A DNA stretch of 63,966 bases. Source: JAUILA01 sp964563925. GTDB lineage: Bacteria; Bacteroidota; Bacteroidia; Cytophagales; Cyclobacteriaceae. Both the position numbers and the translations under genes were made by a program. A model generated the notes under the pieces. That model was not told the origin of the DNA. It did no database searches and saw only the letters and a program-made list of their open reading frames with translations. The stretch is taken from positions 1-63,966 of the forward strand of contig CAZLZD010000024.1 of the NCBI GenBank assembly GCA_964563925.1, written 5' to 3'. Positions 1 to 6,979 of the stretch are shown here, in pieces. Each line of letters starts with the position of its first letter. Within the stretch, counting starts at the first letter, position 1.

Positions 1-98
1 ATGATATCGGTGGTGATATGTTCTCTTTTCACCAGCAAAACATTCCAGTTAACCTATGTGAATTAACCCCTAAGAGAGGGGGCCATGGGAAGGGCATG

Positions 99-130
99 AA
101 AAATTTTCACCTCCTGTGAAATTTTTTTTT
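99..130 (+). terminator. Imperfect hairpin with T-run
   Basis: An A/T-rich left arm ending TTTTCAC (104-110) faces GTGAAA (116-121) across a 5-base loop, followed by nine T. It looks like an intrinsic terminator for a gene coming from left of the window. The stem has a mismatch, so this is moderate evidence. Confidence 0.4.
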
Positions 131-156
131 CATTACAAGTCAAGGAACATCCAATT

Positions 157-178
157 TGTTGTACCTATGTTGTACCTA
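157..178. repeat. Perfect 11-bp tandem repeat
   Basis: TGTTGTACCTA occurs twice back to back (157-167 and 168-178). It lies between two terminator hairpins and about 35 bp from the first truncated tRNA copy. Short direct repeats beside a tRNA 3' end can be recombinase arm sites; that role is inference and no integrase gene is visible in this window. Confidence 0.5.
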
Positions 179-184
179 CAATGA

Positions 185-210
185 AAAAAGGCCGTAAAAA
201 CGGCCTTTTT
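185..210. terminator. Bidirectional intrinsic terminator
   Basis: AAAAAGGCCG (185-194) and CGGCCTTTTT (201-210) form a perfect 10-bp stem with a 6-base loop and T-runs on both strands. On the minus strand it lies just after the outermost truncated tRNA copy, so it could end transcripts of the tRNA array. Confidence 0.65.
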
Positions 211-213
211 GAG

Positions 214-269
214 TAGCGAGAGGGAGATTTGAACTCCCGTCCGCCTTTGGCGGATAAGAATCCTGCGCA
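214..269 (-). pseudogene. Truncated tRNA-Met 3' half, outer copy
   Basis: Read on the minus strand, the last 26 bases (acceptor strand and T arm) and an 11-base piece ending the D-side of the anticodon stem are identical to the intact tRNA-Met at 409-482. Between them the anticodon region is replaced by a palindrome (TCCGCC-TTT-GGCGGA on the plus strand). The 5' half is absent, so it cannot fold as a tRNA. The unit repeats every 97-98 bp together with its downstream hairpin. Confidence 0.7.
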
Positions 270-281
270 TGAAAAAAAGAA

Positions 282-306
282 AAGCCTCGAGATAATCTCA
301 AGGCTT
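282..306 (-). terminator. Hairpin after inner truncated tRNA copy
   Basis: On the minus strand, AAGCCT (306-301) and AGGCTT (287-282) pair, extended by four more pairs after one mismatch, followed by TTTTCTTTTTTT. This is a Rho-independent terminator form, and a near copy occurs at 380-404. Confidence 0.55.
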
Positions 307-310
307 CGTG

Positions 311-366
311 TAGCGAGAGGGAGATTTGAACTCCCGTCCGCCTTTGGCGGATAAGAATCCTGCGCC
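311..366 (-). pseudogene. Truncated tRNA-Met 3' half, inner copy
   Basis: It is nearly identical to the copy at 214-269, including the palindrome TCCGCCTTTGGCGGA in place of the anticodon loop. It starts 97 bp after the outer copy and 98 bp before the intact gene, so the three form a tandem array of [tRNA 3' end + hairpin]. No 5' half is present. Repeated integration at the tRNA 3' end or local tandem duplication could explain it. Confidence 0.7.
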
Positions 367-379
367 TGAAAAAAAGAAA

Positions 380-404
380 AAGCCCCGAGATAATCTCAAG
401 GCTT
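380..404 (-). terminator. Terminator of tRNA-Met
   Basis: On the minus strand, just after the tRNA 3' end, AAGCC and GGCTT form a stem with internal mismatches. A T-rich tract follows (complement of 362-380). It is a diverged copy of the hairpin at 282-306. Confidence 0.5.
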
Positions 405-408
405 CGTG

Positions 409-482
409 TAGCGAGAGGGAGATTTGAACTCCCGACCTCAGGGTTATGAATCCTGCGCTCTAACCAACTGAGCTACCTCGCC
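409..482 (-). tRNA. tRNA-Met (anticodon CAT)
   Basis: The minus strand folds as a complete 74-nt tRNA. The 7-bp acceptor stem is GGCGAGG with TCTCGCT (G-U at both ends). The D stem is GCTC/GAGC, the anticodon stem CAGGA/CCCTG with loop TTCATAA, the T stem GGGAG/CTCCC with loop TTCAAAT, and the discriminator is A. The anticodon CAT lies at 446-448. The 3' CCA is not encoded. I call it elongator Met; an Ile2 tRNA with a lysidine-modified CAT cannot be ruled out by eye. Two truncated copies of its 3' half follow downstream. Confidence 0.9.
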
Positions 483-588
483 ATAACTTTTCTGACATTC
501 TCCCCGGCCTGTATTCTCCATCAATAGAATCGCCCGCCAGGGCCCAAAACAGTGATAATAATTCTCCCGCACCGTTTGATTAGGAGCG

Positions 589-620
589 CAAACTTACGAA
601 CTTTGCATTTTAATTTCCAA
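589..620 (-). promoter_or_regulatory. Bacteroidota-type promoter for tRNA-Met
   Basis: On the minus strand TAAGTTTG (596-589) matches the Bacteroidota -7 consensus TAnnTTTG, and a TTG (620-618) lies 21 bp upstream, within the usual -33 spacing. Transcription would begin about 100 bases before the tRNA at 482. Inferred from consensus only. Confidence 0.4.
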
Positions 621-690
621 TAGCTCCTTAATTTTATTTATATTAGGTAGCACGGATTAAAATCGTTTATTACCGCCTAAATTTTCCTTA

Positions 691-1086
691 ATGAGCAAGC
701 ATTTATTCAATGCCGATTTCGAGATCAACGCCTCCAAAAAAATGTTGTATCCCTACCTGTTTTCCCCATCCGGGCTCGCCCAGTGGATGGCCGACGACGT
801 GACGGTCAATGAAGACAAGGTGTACAACTTTATCTGGGACGATGAAGATCACCGGGCAAAGATGGTCTCGCACCGCACCAACCAGTATGTGCGCTTCGAA
901 TTTGTTCCGGAAACCGAAGAAGATGAGGAAGATCCGTCCTATTTCGAACTGAGACTGGAAATGAATGAACTCACCCAGTCGGTCTTCCTTAAGGTGACCG
1001 ATTATTCTGAAATGGACGACACCGAAGAACTCTATGATCTGTGGGAAGGACTGGTGGAAGGTCTCAAGGAAACGGTAGGTGGCTGA
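691..1086 (+). CDS. START-like (SRPBCC-fold) domain protein
   Basis: A 131-residue soluble acidic protein without signal peptide or membrane segment. It has the layout of the small START-like/AHSA1 proteins of Bacteroidota: an N-terminal strand (FNADFEINASKKMLYPYL), the motif LAQWMADDV where ligand-fold proteins start helix 1, central strands (FIWDDEDHRAKM), and a long C-terminal helix (LYDLWEGLVEGLKETVGG). The family binds hydrophobic ligands in a helix-grip fold, but no ligand is known for this branch. It lies 39 bp upstream of the LptF/LptG permease, probably co-transcribed. ATG at 691 fits the domain start. Confidence 0.8.
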   Translation: MSKHLFNADFEINASKKMLYPYLFSPSGLAQWMADDVTVNEDKVYNFIWDDEDHRAKMVSHRTNQYVRFEFVPETEEDEEDPSYFELRLEMNELTQSVFLKVTDYSEMDDTEELYDLWEGLVEGLKETVGG

Positions 1087-1125
1087 ACCCATTAATGCTG
1101 GCCTTTTTTTTGCTGGCAGTACGCT

Positions 1126-3003
1126 ATGAAGAAGATTGACAAGCTTATTTTTTCGTCATTCATAGGGCCGTTCATCCTGACCTTCGTGGTCGTGGTCTTT
1201 ATTCTCCTGAATGTCCAGATGCTCAAGTATTACGACGACATCATGGGAAAAGGCCTGAGCACCGGAACACTGGCCGAGCTCTTCCTGTACTTCGCCATAT
1301 TCGTTACCCCGACCGCTTTCCCCCTGGCCGTCCTCCTTTCCTCCCTGATGACCTTCGGTGCGCTCGGCGAACATTTTGAACTCACGGCTATCAAATCGGC
1401 CGGCATCTCCCTGCTACGGGCACTCGTCCCCATTTTTATTTTCGTCCTTTTCCTGTGTGGCGTCGCCTTCTATTCCAACAACACCCTGGTGCCCGCCGCG
1501 GCTCTGGAAGCCTACAGCCTGCTCTACGACATTAAGCAGAAAAAGCCCGCGCTGGATATCAAAGAGGGTATTTTCTACCAGGGAATCCCGGATTTCAGTA
1601 TTAAGGTGGATGAAAAACTGGATGACGGACAAACCCTGCGTGATGTGATTATCTACGATCATCGCGATGTCTCAGGCAATAAGAAGGTCACCATTGCCGA
1701 AAGCGGGAAAATGCAGATGATGCTGAATGACCGGTATCTTAAACTCGAACTGTTCAACGGCAACACCTATATGGAAGGGGCGACATCCACCGGGGCGCGC
1801 TCAAAGGATGAAACGTTTCTGCGTAGTAGTTTTCAAAGAAACCAGGTGGTCATGGATTTGTCTTCCTTTGTGCTTGACCGTACTGATCAGAATTTGTTCA
1901 GGGGAAACCGGATCATGCGCAACCTGTCCGAACTCACCACGGACGTTGATTCTATGCAGCGCCAGAAAAACCGGGAGCGCGTTACGCTATACCAGCAGCG
2001 AAAAGGGGCATTCTTCTATCATGACCGCAACGAAGAATTTAACCTGCCGGCAGAATTGCGCCGATTCAAACAAAAGGACGATTCGCTGAAGGCAACCTAT
2101 CAGAAACCTGTCGTTTTCGATTCGCTCGACCGAAGCGAACCCGGCAGTCCGGATTCGCTCATTGCCAGGAATAATGATTCGGTCCGGCGTACCCCCGACA
2201 GCCTGCGTAGCCTTCCCGACAGCATCCGTACTTTGCCGGACAGTCTCCGGGAACTTCCGGACAGCCTGAGAAATCTGGTTGACGTAAAGGCGGACACCCT
2301 CGTAAGGCAACGAAAACTTACCATGCGTGCTGATACGACCCTTAGCCGGGTAAATCCTGAAAGACGTTTGTCGGAGAATGTGCCGCAGCTTTCTTATGAG
2401 AATCAGCGCCGAACCGTGATGAACGAGGCCCAGAAGAAACAGGCTGAACGGGCGGTCAAATCCGTATTCCAGTCCGACTCCGTCCCCGGCCCGGATGCGA
2501 TTCTCTCCTATGTACTCGGTGATTCCCTTTCCGGCACCGAGATCTCCAGTGCCTTGTCCCTGACCCGGCAGACCAAAATGAAGCTGCAGGGGACCATCAC
2601 CCAGATCAAGAAGATGGAATACGAAAAGGACGTTTTTGAAATTCAATGGAATAAAATCCTGAGCAATGCCCTGGCCTGCCTGAGCATGTTCCTGATCGGA
2701 GCCCCGCTGGGGGCGATCATTAAACGGGGCGGGCTCGGTATCCCGGTATTGATATCCATCGTCTTCTTCATTATATTCTATGTGATATCCATGCAGGGTG
2801 AGAAATGGGCCAAGGCCGATCTGATCGAACCCTGGCTTGGTATCTGGTCGGCCAATATTGTCCTGTTCCCGGTCGGACTGATCTTCCTGAGGCAGGCACG
2901 TAACGATGCCAGGCTGTTTGATGCCGACTTCTATAATGTCTGGTTTGACCGCCTGAAAACCTGGTGGAAGCGAAGAAAAAATAAAGGGTCATCCAACAAA
3001 TAA
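1126..3003 (+). CDS. LptF/LptG family permease (YjgP/YjgQ)
   Basis: A 625-residue inner-membrane protein of the YjgP/YjgQ family. These are the membrane subunits of the LptBFG transporter that extracts lipopolysaccharide and passes it to LptC/A. Three hydrophobic segments lie near the N terminus (about residues 10-30, 50-75, 95-115), then a large periplasmic region, then three segments at the C terminus (about 510-600). The periplasmic part is longer than the usual ~360-400-residue protein and carries a run of PDSLR-type repeats (about residues 341-385). The sequence does not tell LptF from LptG. It follows the START-like gene and precedes the rpsO promoter. Confidence 0.88.
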   Translation: MKKIDKLIFSSFIGPFILTFVVVVFILLNVQMLKYYDDIMGKGLSTGTLAELFLYFAIFVTPTAFPLAVLLSSLMTFGALGEHFELTAIKSAGISLLRALVPIFIFVLFLCGVAFYSNNTLVPAAALEAYSLLYDIKQKKPALDIKEGIFYQGIPDFSIKVDEKLDDGQTLRDVIIYDHRDVSGNKKVTIAESGKMQMMLNDRYLKLELFNGNTYMEGATSTGARSKDETFLRSSFQRNQVVMDLSSFVLDRTDQNLFRGNRIMRNLSELTTDVDSMQRQKNRERVTLYQQRKGAFFYHDRNEEFNLPAELRRFKQKDDSLKATYQKPVVFDSLDRSEPGSPDSLIARNNDSVRRTPDSLRSLPDSIRTLPDSLRELPDSLRNLVDVKADTLVRQRKLTMRADTTLSRVNPERRLSENVPQLSYENQRRTVMNEAQKKQAERAVKSVFQSDSVPGPDAILSYVLGDSLSGTEISSALSLTRQTKMKLQGTITQIKKMEYEKDVFEIQWNKILSNALACLSMFLIGAPLGAIIKRGGLGIPVLISIVFFIIFYVISMQGEKWAKADLIEPWLGIWSANIVLFPVGLIFLRQARNDARLFDADFYNVWFDRLKTWWKRRKNKGSSNK

Positions 3004-3016
3004 TCAGACCCCTGTC

Positions 3017-3047
3017 TTGTTAATTCCGGCCTGTATACCTACTTTTG
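3017..3047 (+). promoter_or_regulatory. Promoter of rpsO-pnp
   Basis: TTG at 3017-3019 and TACTTTTG at 3040-3047 (consensus TAnnTTTG) are 20 bp apart, the Bacteroidota primary-sigma arrangement. The start codon of rpsO is 40 bp further on. Confidence 0.55.
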
Positions 3048-3087
3048 CATCTTTAAAAAAATATTCTAAGTAAACTTTTAACTAAGC

Positions 3088-3363
3088 ATGTATTTATCCA
3101 AAGCGAAGAAAGAGGAGCTGTTTGAAAATCATGGTCGGTTAAAAGCAAAGTCAGATACAGGTTCGCCTGAGTCGCAGATCGCGCTTTTTACCTACCGCAT
3201 CAACCACCTCACAGAACACATGAAGAAGAACAAGGGTGATTTCTCAACCCAGCAGGGTCTTCTGAAATTGGTAGGTAAGCGTCGTAAGCTGCTTAACTTC
3301 CTTCAGAAAACCGATATCGAACGATATCGTGCGATTATCGCGGAACTGAAATTGAGGAAATAA
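3088..3363 (+). CDS. rpsO: 30S ribosomal protein S15
   Basis: A 91-residue protein matching S15 over its full length (usual 88-91). Family hallmarks are visible: DTGSPESQIALFTYRI, the HMKKNKGD stretch, GLLKLVGKRRKLLNFLQK and the C-terminal RYRAIIAELKLRK. S15 binds 16S rRNA at the h20-h22 junction early in small-subunit assembly. It has its own upstream promoter. A strong hairpin separates it from pnp, the same order as in many bacteria, where S15 and PNPase are coupled by RNA processing. Confidence 0.97.
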   Translation: MYLSKAKKEELFENHGRLKAKSDTGSPESQIALFTYRINHLTEHMKKNKGDFSTQQGLLKLVGKRRKLLNFLQKTDIERYRAIIAELKLRK

Positions 3364-3372
3364 TACACATTG

Positions 3373-3400
3373 AAAAGGGAATCCGCAGGGATTCCCTTTT
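3373..3400 (+). terminator. rpsO-pnp intergenic hairpin
   Basis: AAAAGGGAATCC (3373-3384) pairs perfectly with 3389-3400 around a 4-base loop, ending in TTTTCTC. It may end part of the rpsO transcripts or act as an RNase-processing site before pnp. The T-run is short, so leaky termination is likely. Confidence 0.6.
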
Positions 3401-3458
3401 CTCAATATACGCTGTCGGAGGCAAGGGGCCTCCATTTCTATTAAATCAATAACTTTTT

Positions 3459-5588
3459 ATGAACGTTGTAACAAAAACGATTAACCTACCCGATGGCAGG
3501 ACCATTACCATTGAAACCGGAAAACTCGCCAAGCAAGCGGATGGGTCTGTCGTAGTCAGGATGGGTGATACCATGCTATTGGCTACAGTGGTTTCCAGCA
3601 GGGAAGCCAGAGAGGGTGTTGACTTTCTTCCCATGTCAGTCGACTACCAGGAAAAATTTGCATCTACCGGTAAAGTACCGGGTGGATTTCTGAAACGCGA
3701 AGGCCGCCTTTCAGATTATGAAGTATTAATCAGCCGTCTGGTTGACCGGGCGATCCGTCCGTTGTTTGCCGACGATTACCACGCCGAAGTACAGATTGGT
3801 ATCAACCTGATCTCGGGTGACGAGAATGCCTTGCCGGATTCGCTGGCAGCACTCGCAGCGTCAAGCGCCCTGATGGTTTCGGACATTCCATGGAGTGGTC
3901 CGATTTCCGAAGTACGTGTGGCACGTGTCGAAGGTAAGATGGTCATCAACCCGACCATGAGCCAGAAAGAACAGGCCGATCTCGACCTGATTGTTGCCGG
4001 TACCGCAGAGAATATCCTGATGGTGGAAGGCGAAATGAAAGAAGTAAGTGAAGAGGAAATGCTGGATGCGATCAAGGAAGCCCATGAGGCGATCAAGGTC
4101 CAGTGTAATATTCAGAAAGAACTGGAAGCTGAGGTTGGCAAGACCGAAAAGCGCGAATACTCTCACGAAACACATGACGAGGAGCTTCGTCAGCGCATGA
4201 AGTCTGAGCTGTACGACAAAGTATACGATGTGGTGAAACAGCAAATCACCAACAAGCATGAGCGCAGTGACAAGATCAAGGCGATTAAGGATGAATTCGT
4301 GGAAAGCCTTGGCGAAGAGCATGAATACGATGAGGCGATGATCAGCGCTTATTTCAAGGGCATTCAGAAAGATGCATCACGCAACTATACCCTGGACGAA
4401 AATAAGCGGATCGACGGCCGGAAGATGGATGAGATCAGGCCGATCTGGAGTGAGGTGAATTATTTGCCTTCCACCCACGGATCAGCGGTATTCACCCGCG
4501 GTGAGACGCAAACACTTGCCACGGTTACACTGGGCACCAAAATGGATGAGCAGCTGATAGACGGAGCCATGTATTCCGGATCCAACAAATTCATGCTGCA
4601 TTATAACTTCCCTGCCTATTCGGTAGGAGAGGTGCGGCCTAACCGCGGACCCGGCCGACGGGAAGTCGGACACGGAAACCTGGCCTGGAGAGCATTGAAA
4701 GGACAGCTGCCCGAAGAGAACCCTTACACCATCCGGATTGTCTCCGACGTGCTGGAATCAAACGGTTCGTCTTCCATGGCCACCGTTTGCGGAGGTTCCC
4801 TGGCGCTGATGGATGCCGGAATCCAGATCAAAAAGCCGGTATCAGGTATCGCGATGGGAATGATCTCGGATGCTGAAACAGGAAAATACGCGATTTTAAG
4901 CGATATCCTCGGTGATGAGGATCACCTCGGTGATATGGACTTCAAGGTGACGGGTACCGAAGACGGAATCACTGCCACCCAGATGGACATCAAGATCGAC
5001 GGCCTTTCGTACGAAGTACTTAAAAAAGCCCTGCTTCAGGCACGTGAGGGACGTTTGCACATCCTCAATGAAATGAAGAAAACACTCGAGGCACCGCGTG
5101 CTGACCTCAAGCCAAATGCACCTCGTTCCGAAGTTGTGTATATCGACAAGGACATGATTGGTGCGGTAATCGGACCAGGTGGAAAAGTGGTTCAGGAGAT
5201 CCAGAAAGAAACCGGTGCGACCGTGGTGATCGAGGAAGAAGGCAACCGTGGCGTGGTGAGTGTGTTTGCAGTCGACAAAGACAGCATGGAAGATGCCCTG
5301 AGACGCATCAAAGCGATCGTGGCTACCCCTGAAGTCGGAGAAGTTTACGACGGCAAGGTGAAGACGATCATGCCATTCGGAGCATTCATTGAATTCATGC
5401 CTGGTAAGGACGGACTCCTTCATATTAGCGAAATAAAGTGGGAGCGTCTTGAAAGCATGGACGGCGTGATGGAAGTAGGAGAGGAAGTGAAGGTAAAACT
5501 GGTAGATGTCGATAAAAAAACTGGCAAATTCCGACTTTCACGAAAGGTTCTTCTGCCAAAGCCCGAAAAAGACAAAGAAAAGTCATAA
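3459..5588 (+). CDS. pnp: Polyribonucleotide nucleotidyltransferase (PNPase)
   Basis: A 709-residue phosphorolytic 3'-to-5' exoribonuclease that can also add 3' tails. Domains in order are: first RNase PH-like core (about 1-220), helical linker, second RNase PH core (about 310-545, with FTRGETQTLATVTLG and the SGSSSMATVCGGSLAL-like active-site stretch), KH domain (about 555-615, MIGAVIGPGGKVVQEIQ with the GxxG loop), and S1 domain (about 620-695, GKVKTIMPFGAFIEFMPGKD). Length is typical for the family. It follows rpsO after the 12-bp hairpin and is followed by rpoD, a conserved Bacteroidota order. Confidence 0.97.
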   Translation: MNVVTKTINLPDGRTITIETGKLAKQADGSVVVRMGDTMLLATVVSSREAREGVDFLPMSVDYQEKFASTGKVPGGFLKREGRLSDYEVLISRLVDRAIRPLFADDYHAEVQIGINLISGDENALPDSLAALAASSALMVSDIPWSGPISEVRVARVEGKMVINPTMSQKEQADLDLIVAGTAENILMVEGEMKEVSEEEMLDAIKEAHEAIKVQCNIQKELEAEVGKTEKREYSHETHDEELRQRMKSELYDKVYDVVKQQITNKHERSDKIKAIKDEFVESLGEEHEYDEAMISAYFKGIQKDASRNYTLDENKRIDGRKMDEIRPIWSEVNYLPSTHGSAVFTRGETQTLATVTLGTKMDEQLIDGAMYSGSNKFMLHYNFPAYSVGEVRPNRGPGRREVGHGNLAWRALKGQLPEENPYTIRIVSDVLESNGSSSMATVCGGSLALMDAGIQIKKPVSGIAMGMISDAETGKYAILSDILGDEDHLGDMDFKVTGTEDGITATQMDIKIDGLSYEVLKKALLQAREGRLHILNEMKKTLEAPRADLKPNAPRSEVVYIDKDMIGAVIGPGGKVVQEIQKETGATVVIEEEGNRGVVSVFAVDKDSMEDALRRIKAIVATPEVGEVYDGKVKTIMPFGAFIEFMPGKDGLLHISEIKWERLESMDGVMEVGEEVKVKLVDVDKKTGKFRLSRKVLLPKPEKDKEKS

Positions 5589-5674
5589 GTAAATTTTGCT
5601 GATTTTTATTTGCTGTCCTTTGCAAATTACTTTGATTTGGCGCATGTTTGTCAAGGGATAACGCCGCCGAATGC

Positions 5675-6538
5675 ATGAGACAGCTAAAAATTAGCAAACA
5701 AATTACCAACAGGGAAAGTCAGTCCCTGGACAAATATTTACAGGAAATAGGAAAGGTTGATCTCCTTACTCCGGACGAAGAAGTTGAGTTAGCTCAGCGG
5801 ATCCGGGAGGGAGATCAACTTGCTTTAGAGAAGCTCACCAAGGCAAACCTCCGTTTTGTGGTGTCTGTGGCCAAACAGTACCAGAACCAGGGACTGTCGC
5901 TCGGGGACCTGATCAACGAAGGAAACCTTGGACTGATCAAAGCGGCCCAGCGTTTCGATGAGACGCGCGGGTTTAAATTTATCTCCTATGCCGTCTGGTG
6001 GATTCGCCAGTCCATCCTGCAGGCCCTGGCCGAACAATCCCGTATTGTGCGACTGCCCCTCAACCGGGTAGGCTCGCTCAACAAGATATCCAAAACATTT
6101 TCCGAACTCGAGCAGAAATTTGAGCGCGAGCCCTCGCCGGATGAGCTGGCGGAAGTTCTTGACGTGACCACGGCCGAGGTGGTGGATACGATGAAAATCT
6201 CCGGCCGCCATGTATCGATGGATGCGCCGTTTGTTCAGGGGGAGGAGAATAGCTTGCTGGATGTGCTGGAGAATGACCTGGAGGAAACTCCCGATTCGGA
6301 GCTCATGAACGACTCCCTGCGCCGCGAAGTGCAGCGTGCACTATCCACCCTGACCCAGCGCGAAGCCGACGTGATCACCCTGTATTTCGGACTCAACGGG
6401 GAGCATTCGATGACCCTGGAAGAGATTGGCGAGAAATTTAACCTGACCCGCGAGCGCGTCCGCCAGATCAAGGAGAAAGCGATCCGCCGCCTGCGGCACA
6501 CTTCCAGAAGTAAAGCCCTTAAGCCGTATTTGGGGTAA
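5675..6538 (+). CDS. rpoD: Primary sigma factor RpoD/SigA
   Basis: A 287-residue housekeeping sigma-70 factor. I use the ATG at 5675 because Bacteroidota RpoD typically begins MRQLKISKQITNRES; an in-frame TTG at 5648 would add nine unlikely residues. Regions visible: 1.2 (SLDKYLQEIGKVDLLTPDEE), 2.1-2.4 (LRFVVSVAKQYQNQG, GLIKAAQRFDETRGFKF, YAVWWIRQSILQAL), 3 (PLNRVGSLNKISKTF) and 4.2 (TLEEIGEKFNLTRERVRQIK). Region 1.1 is missing, as is usual in this phylum. It recognises the TTG/TAnnTTTG promoters noted elsewhere in the window. Confidence 0.96.
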   Translation: MRQLKISKQITNRESQSLDKYLQEIGKVDLLTPDEEVELAQRIREGDQLALEKLTKANLRFVVSVAKQYQNQGLSLGDLINEGNLGLIKAAQRFDETRGFKFISYAVWWIRQSILQALAEQSRIVRLPLNRVGSLNKISKTFSELEQKFEREPSPDELAEVLDVTTAEVVDTMKISGRHVSMDAPFVQGEENSLLDVLENDLEETPDSELMNDSLRREVQRALSTLTQREADVITLYFGLNGEHSMTLEEIGEKFNLTRERVRQIKEKAIRRLRHTSRSKALKPYLG

Positions 6539-6546
6539 TACATCAT

Positions 6547-6636
6547 AAAGTACGTCATCCCGGCGAAATAAAGTTCGTCATCCCGGCGAAATAAAGTACG
6601 TCATCCCGGCAAAATAAAGTACGTCATCCCGGCAAA
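6547..6636 (+). repeat. 23-bp tandem repeats running into the gap
   Basis: Four units of about 23 bp (AAAGTACGTCATCCCGGCGA and close variants, starting at 6547, 6570, 6593 and 6616) run without spacers into the run of N. The core CGTCATCCCG recurs inverted at 6797-6806 beyond the gap. The true copy number is unknown because the array is interrupted by the assembly gap. Confidence 0.85.
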
Positions 6637-6736
6637 NNNNNNNNNNNNNNNNNNNNNNNNNNNNNNNNNNNNNNNNNNNNNNNNNNNNNNNNNNNNNNNN
6701 NNNNNNNNNNNNNNNNNNNNNNNNNNNNNNNNNNNN
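6637..6736. other. Assembly gap of 100 N
   Basis: Exactly 100 N, the usual placeholder for a scaffold gap of unknown size. It lies within a tandem-repeat region, which is the likely reason assembly failed. Missing genes cannot be excluded, although both neighbours (rpoD and trxB) are complete. Confidence 0.95.
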
Positions 6737-6743
6737 TAAGAGG

Positions 6744-6800
6744 TCCCGTGTCGATACCGATTGTTCCCGGGTCAAACCCGGGACCGGTAATTTCACGGGA
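6744..6800. repeat. Nested inverted repeat (REP-like)
   Basis: Three nested stems fold over one another: TCCCGTG/CACGGGA (6744-6750 with 6794-6800), TACCG/CGGTA (6755-6759 with 6785-6789) and CCCGGGT/ACCCGGG (6766-6772 with 6776-6782). With the CGTCATCCCG repeats to the left it resembles a repetitive extragenic palindrome. Nothing in 6539-6979 looks protein-coding. Confidence 0.6.
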
Positions 6801-6867
6801 TGACGTTTTTTTAACACGGAACCGACCCGGAACCTGCCACCTATCACCCCATAACTAAAACCTATTC

Positions 6868-6894
6868 AACCCCGTTCTTCCACGGGGTTTTTTT
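6868..6894 (+). terminator. Intrinsic terminator upstream of trxB
   Basis: AACCCCGT (6868-6875) pairs with ACGGGGTT (6882-6889) around a 6-base loop, followed by a T-run. It is the only good terminator between rpoD and trxB, so it probably ends the rpoD unit, displaced by the repeat region. Confidence 0.7.
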
Positions 6895-6897
6895 CTG

Positions 6898-6905
6898 TAA
6901 CTTTG
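6898..6905 (+). promoter_or_regulatory. -7 element of trxB promoter
   Basis: TAACTTTG matches TAnnTTTG, four bases after the terminator T-run and 74 bp before the trxB start. No clear TTG is seen at -33, so the call rests on the -7 box and its position. Confidence 0.4.
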
Positions 6906-6979
6906 CAGGGCATTCAAAGGAACAAACGGGTGGCCTGAACATGTTACCCTGAAATACATAATTAATTCAAGTACGAGTA

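Noticed and set aside
214..366. The two tRNA-like copies as functional tRNAs
   Set aside because: They lack the 5' acceptor strand, the D arm and an anticodon loop, so no cloverleaf can form.
5648..5674. TTG start for rpoD adding nine residues
   Set aside because: Family N termini start at MRQLKISKQ; the extra residues match nothing.
6547..6636. Short tandem units as a CRISPR array
   Set aside because: Units abut without spacers and there are no cas genes; it is a simple tandem repeat.
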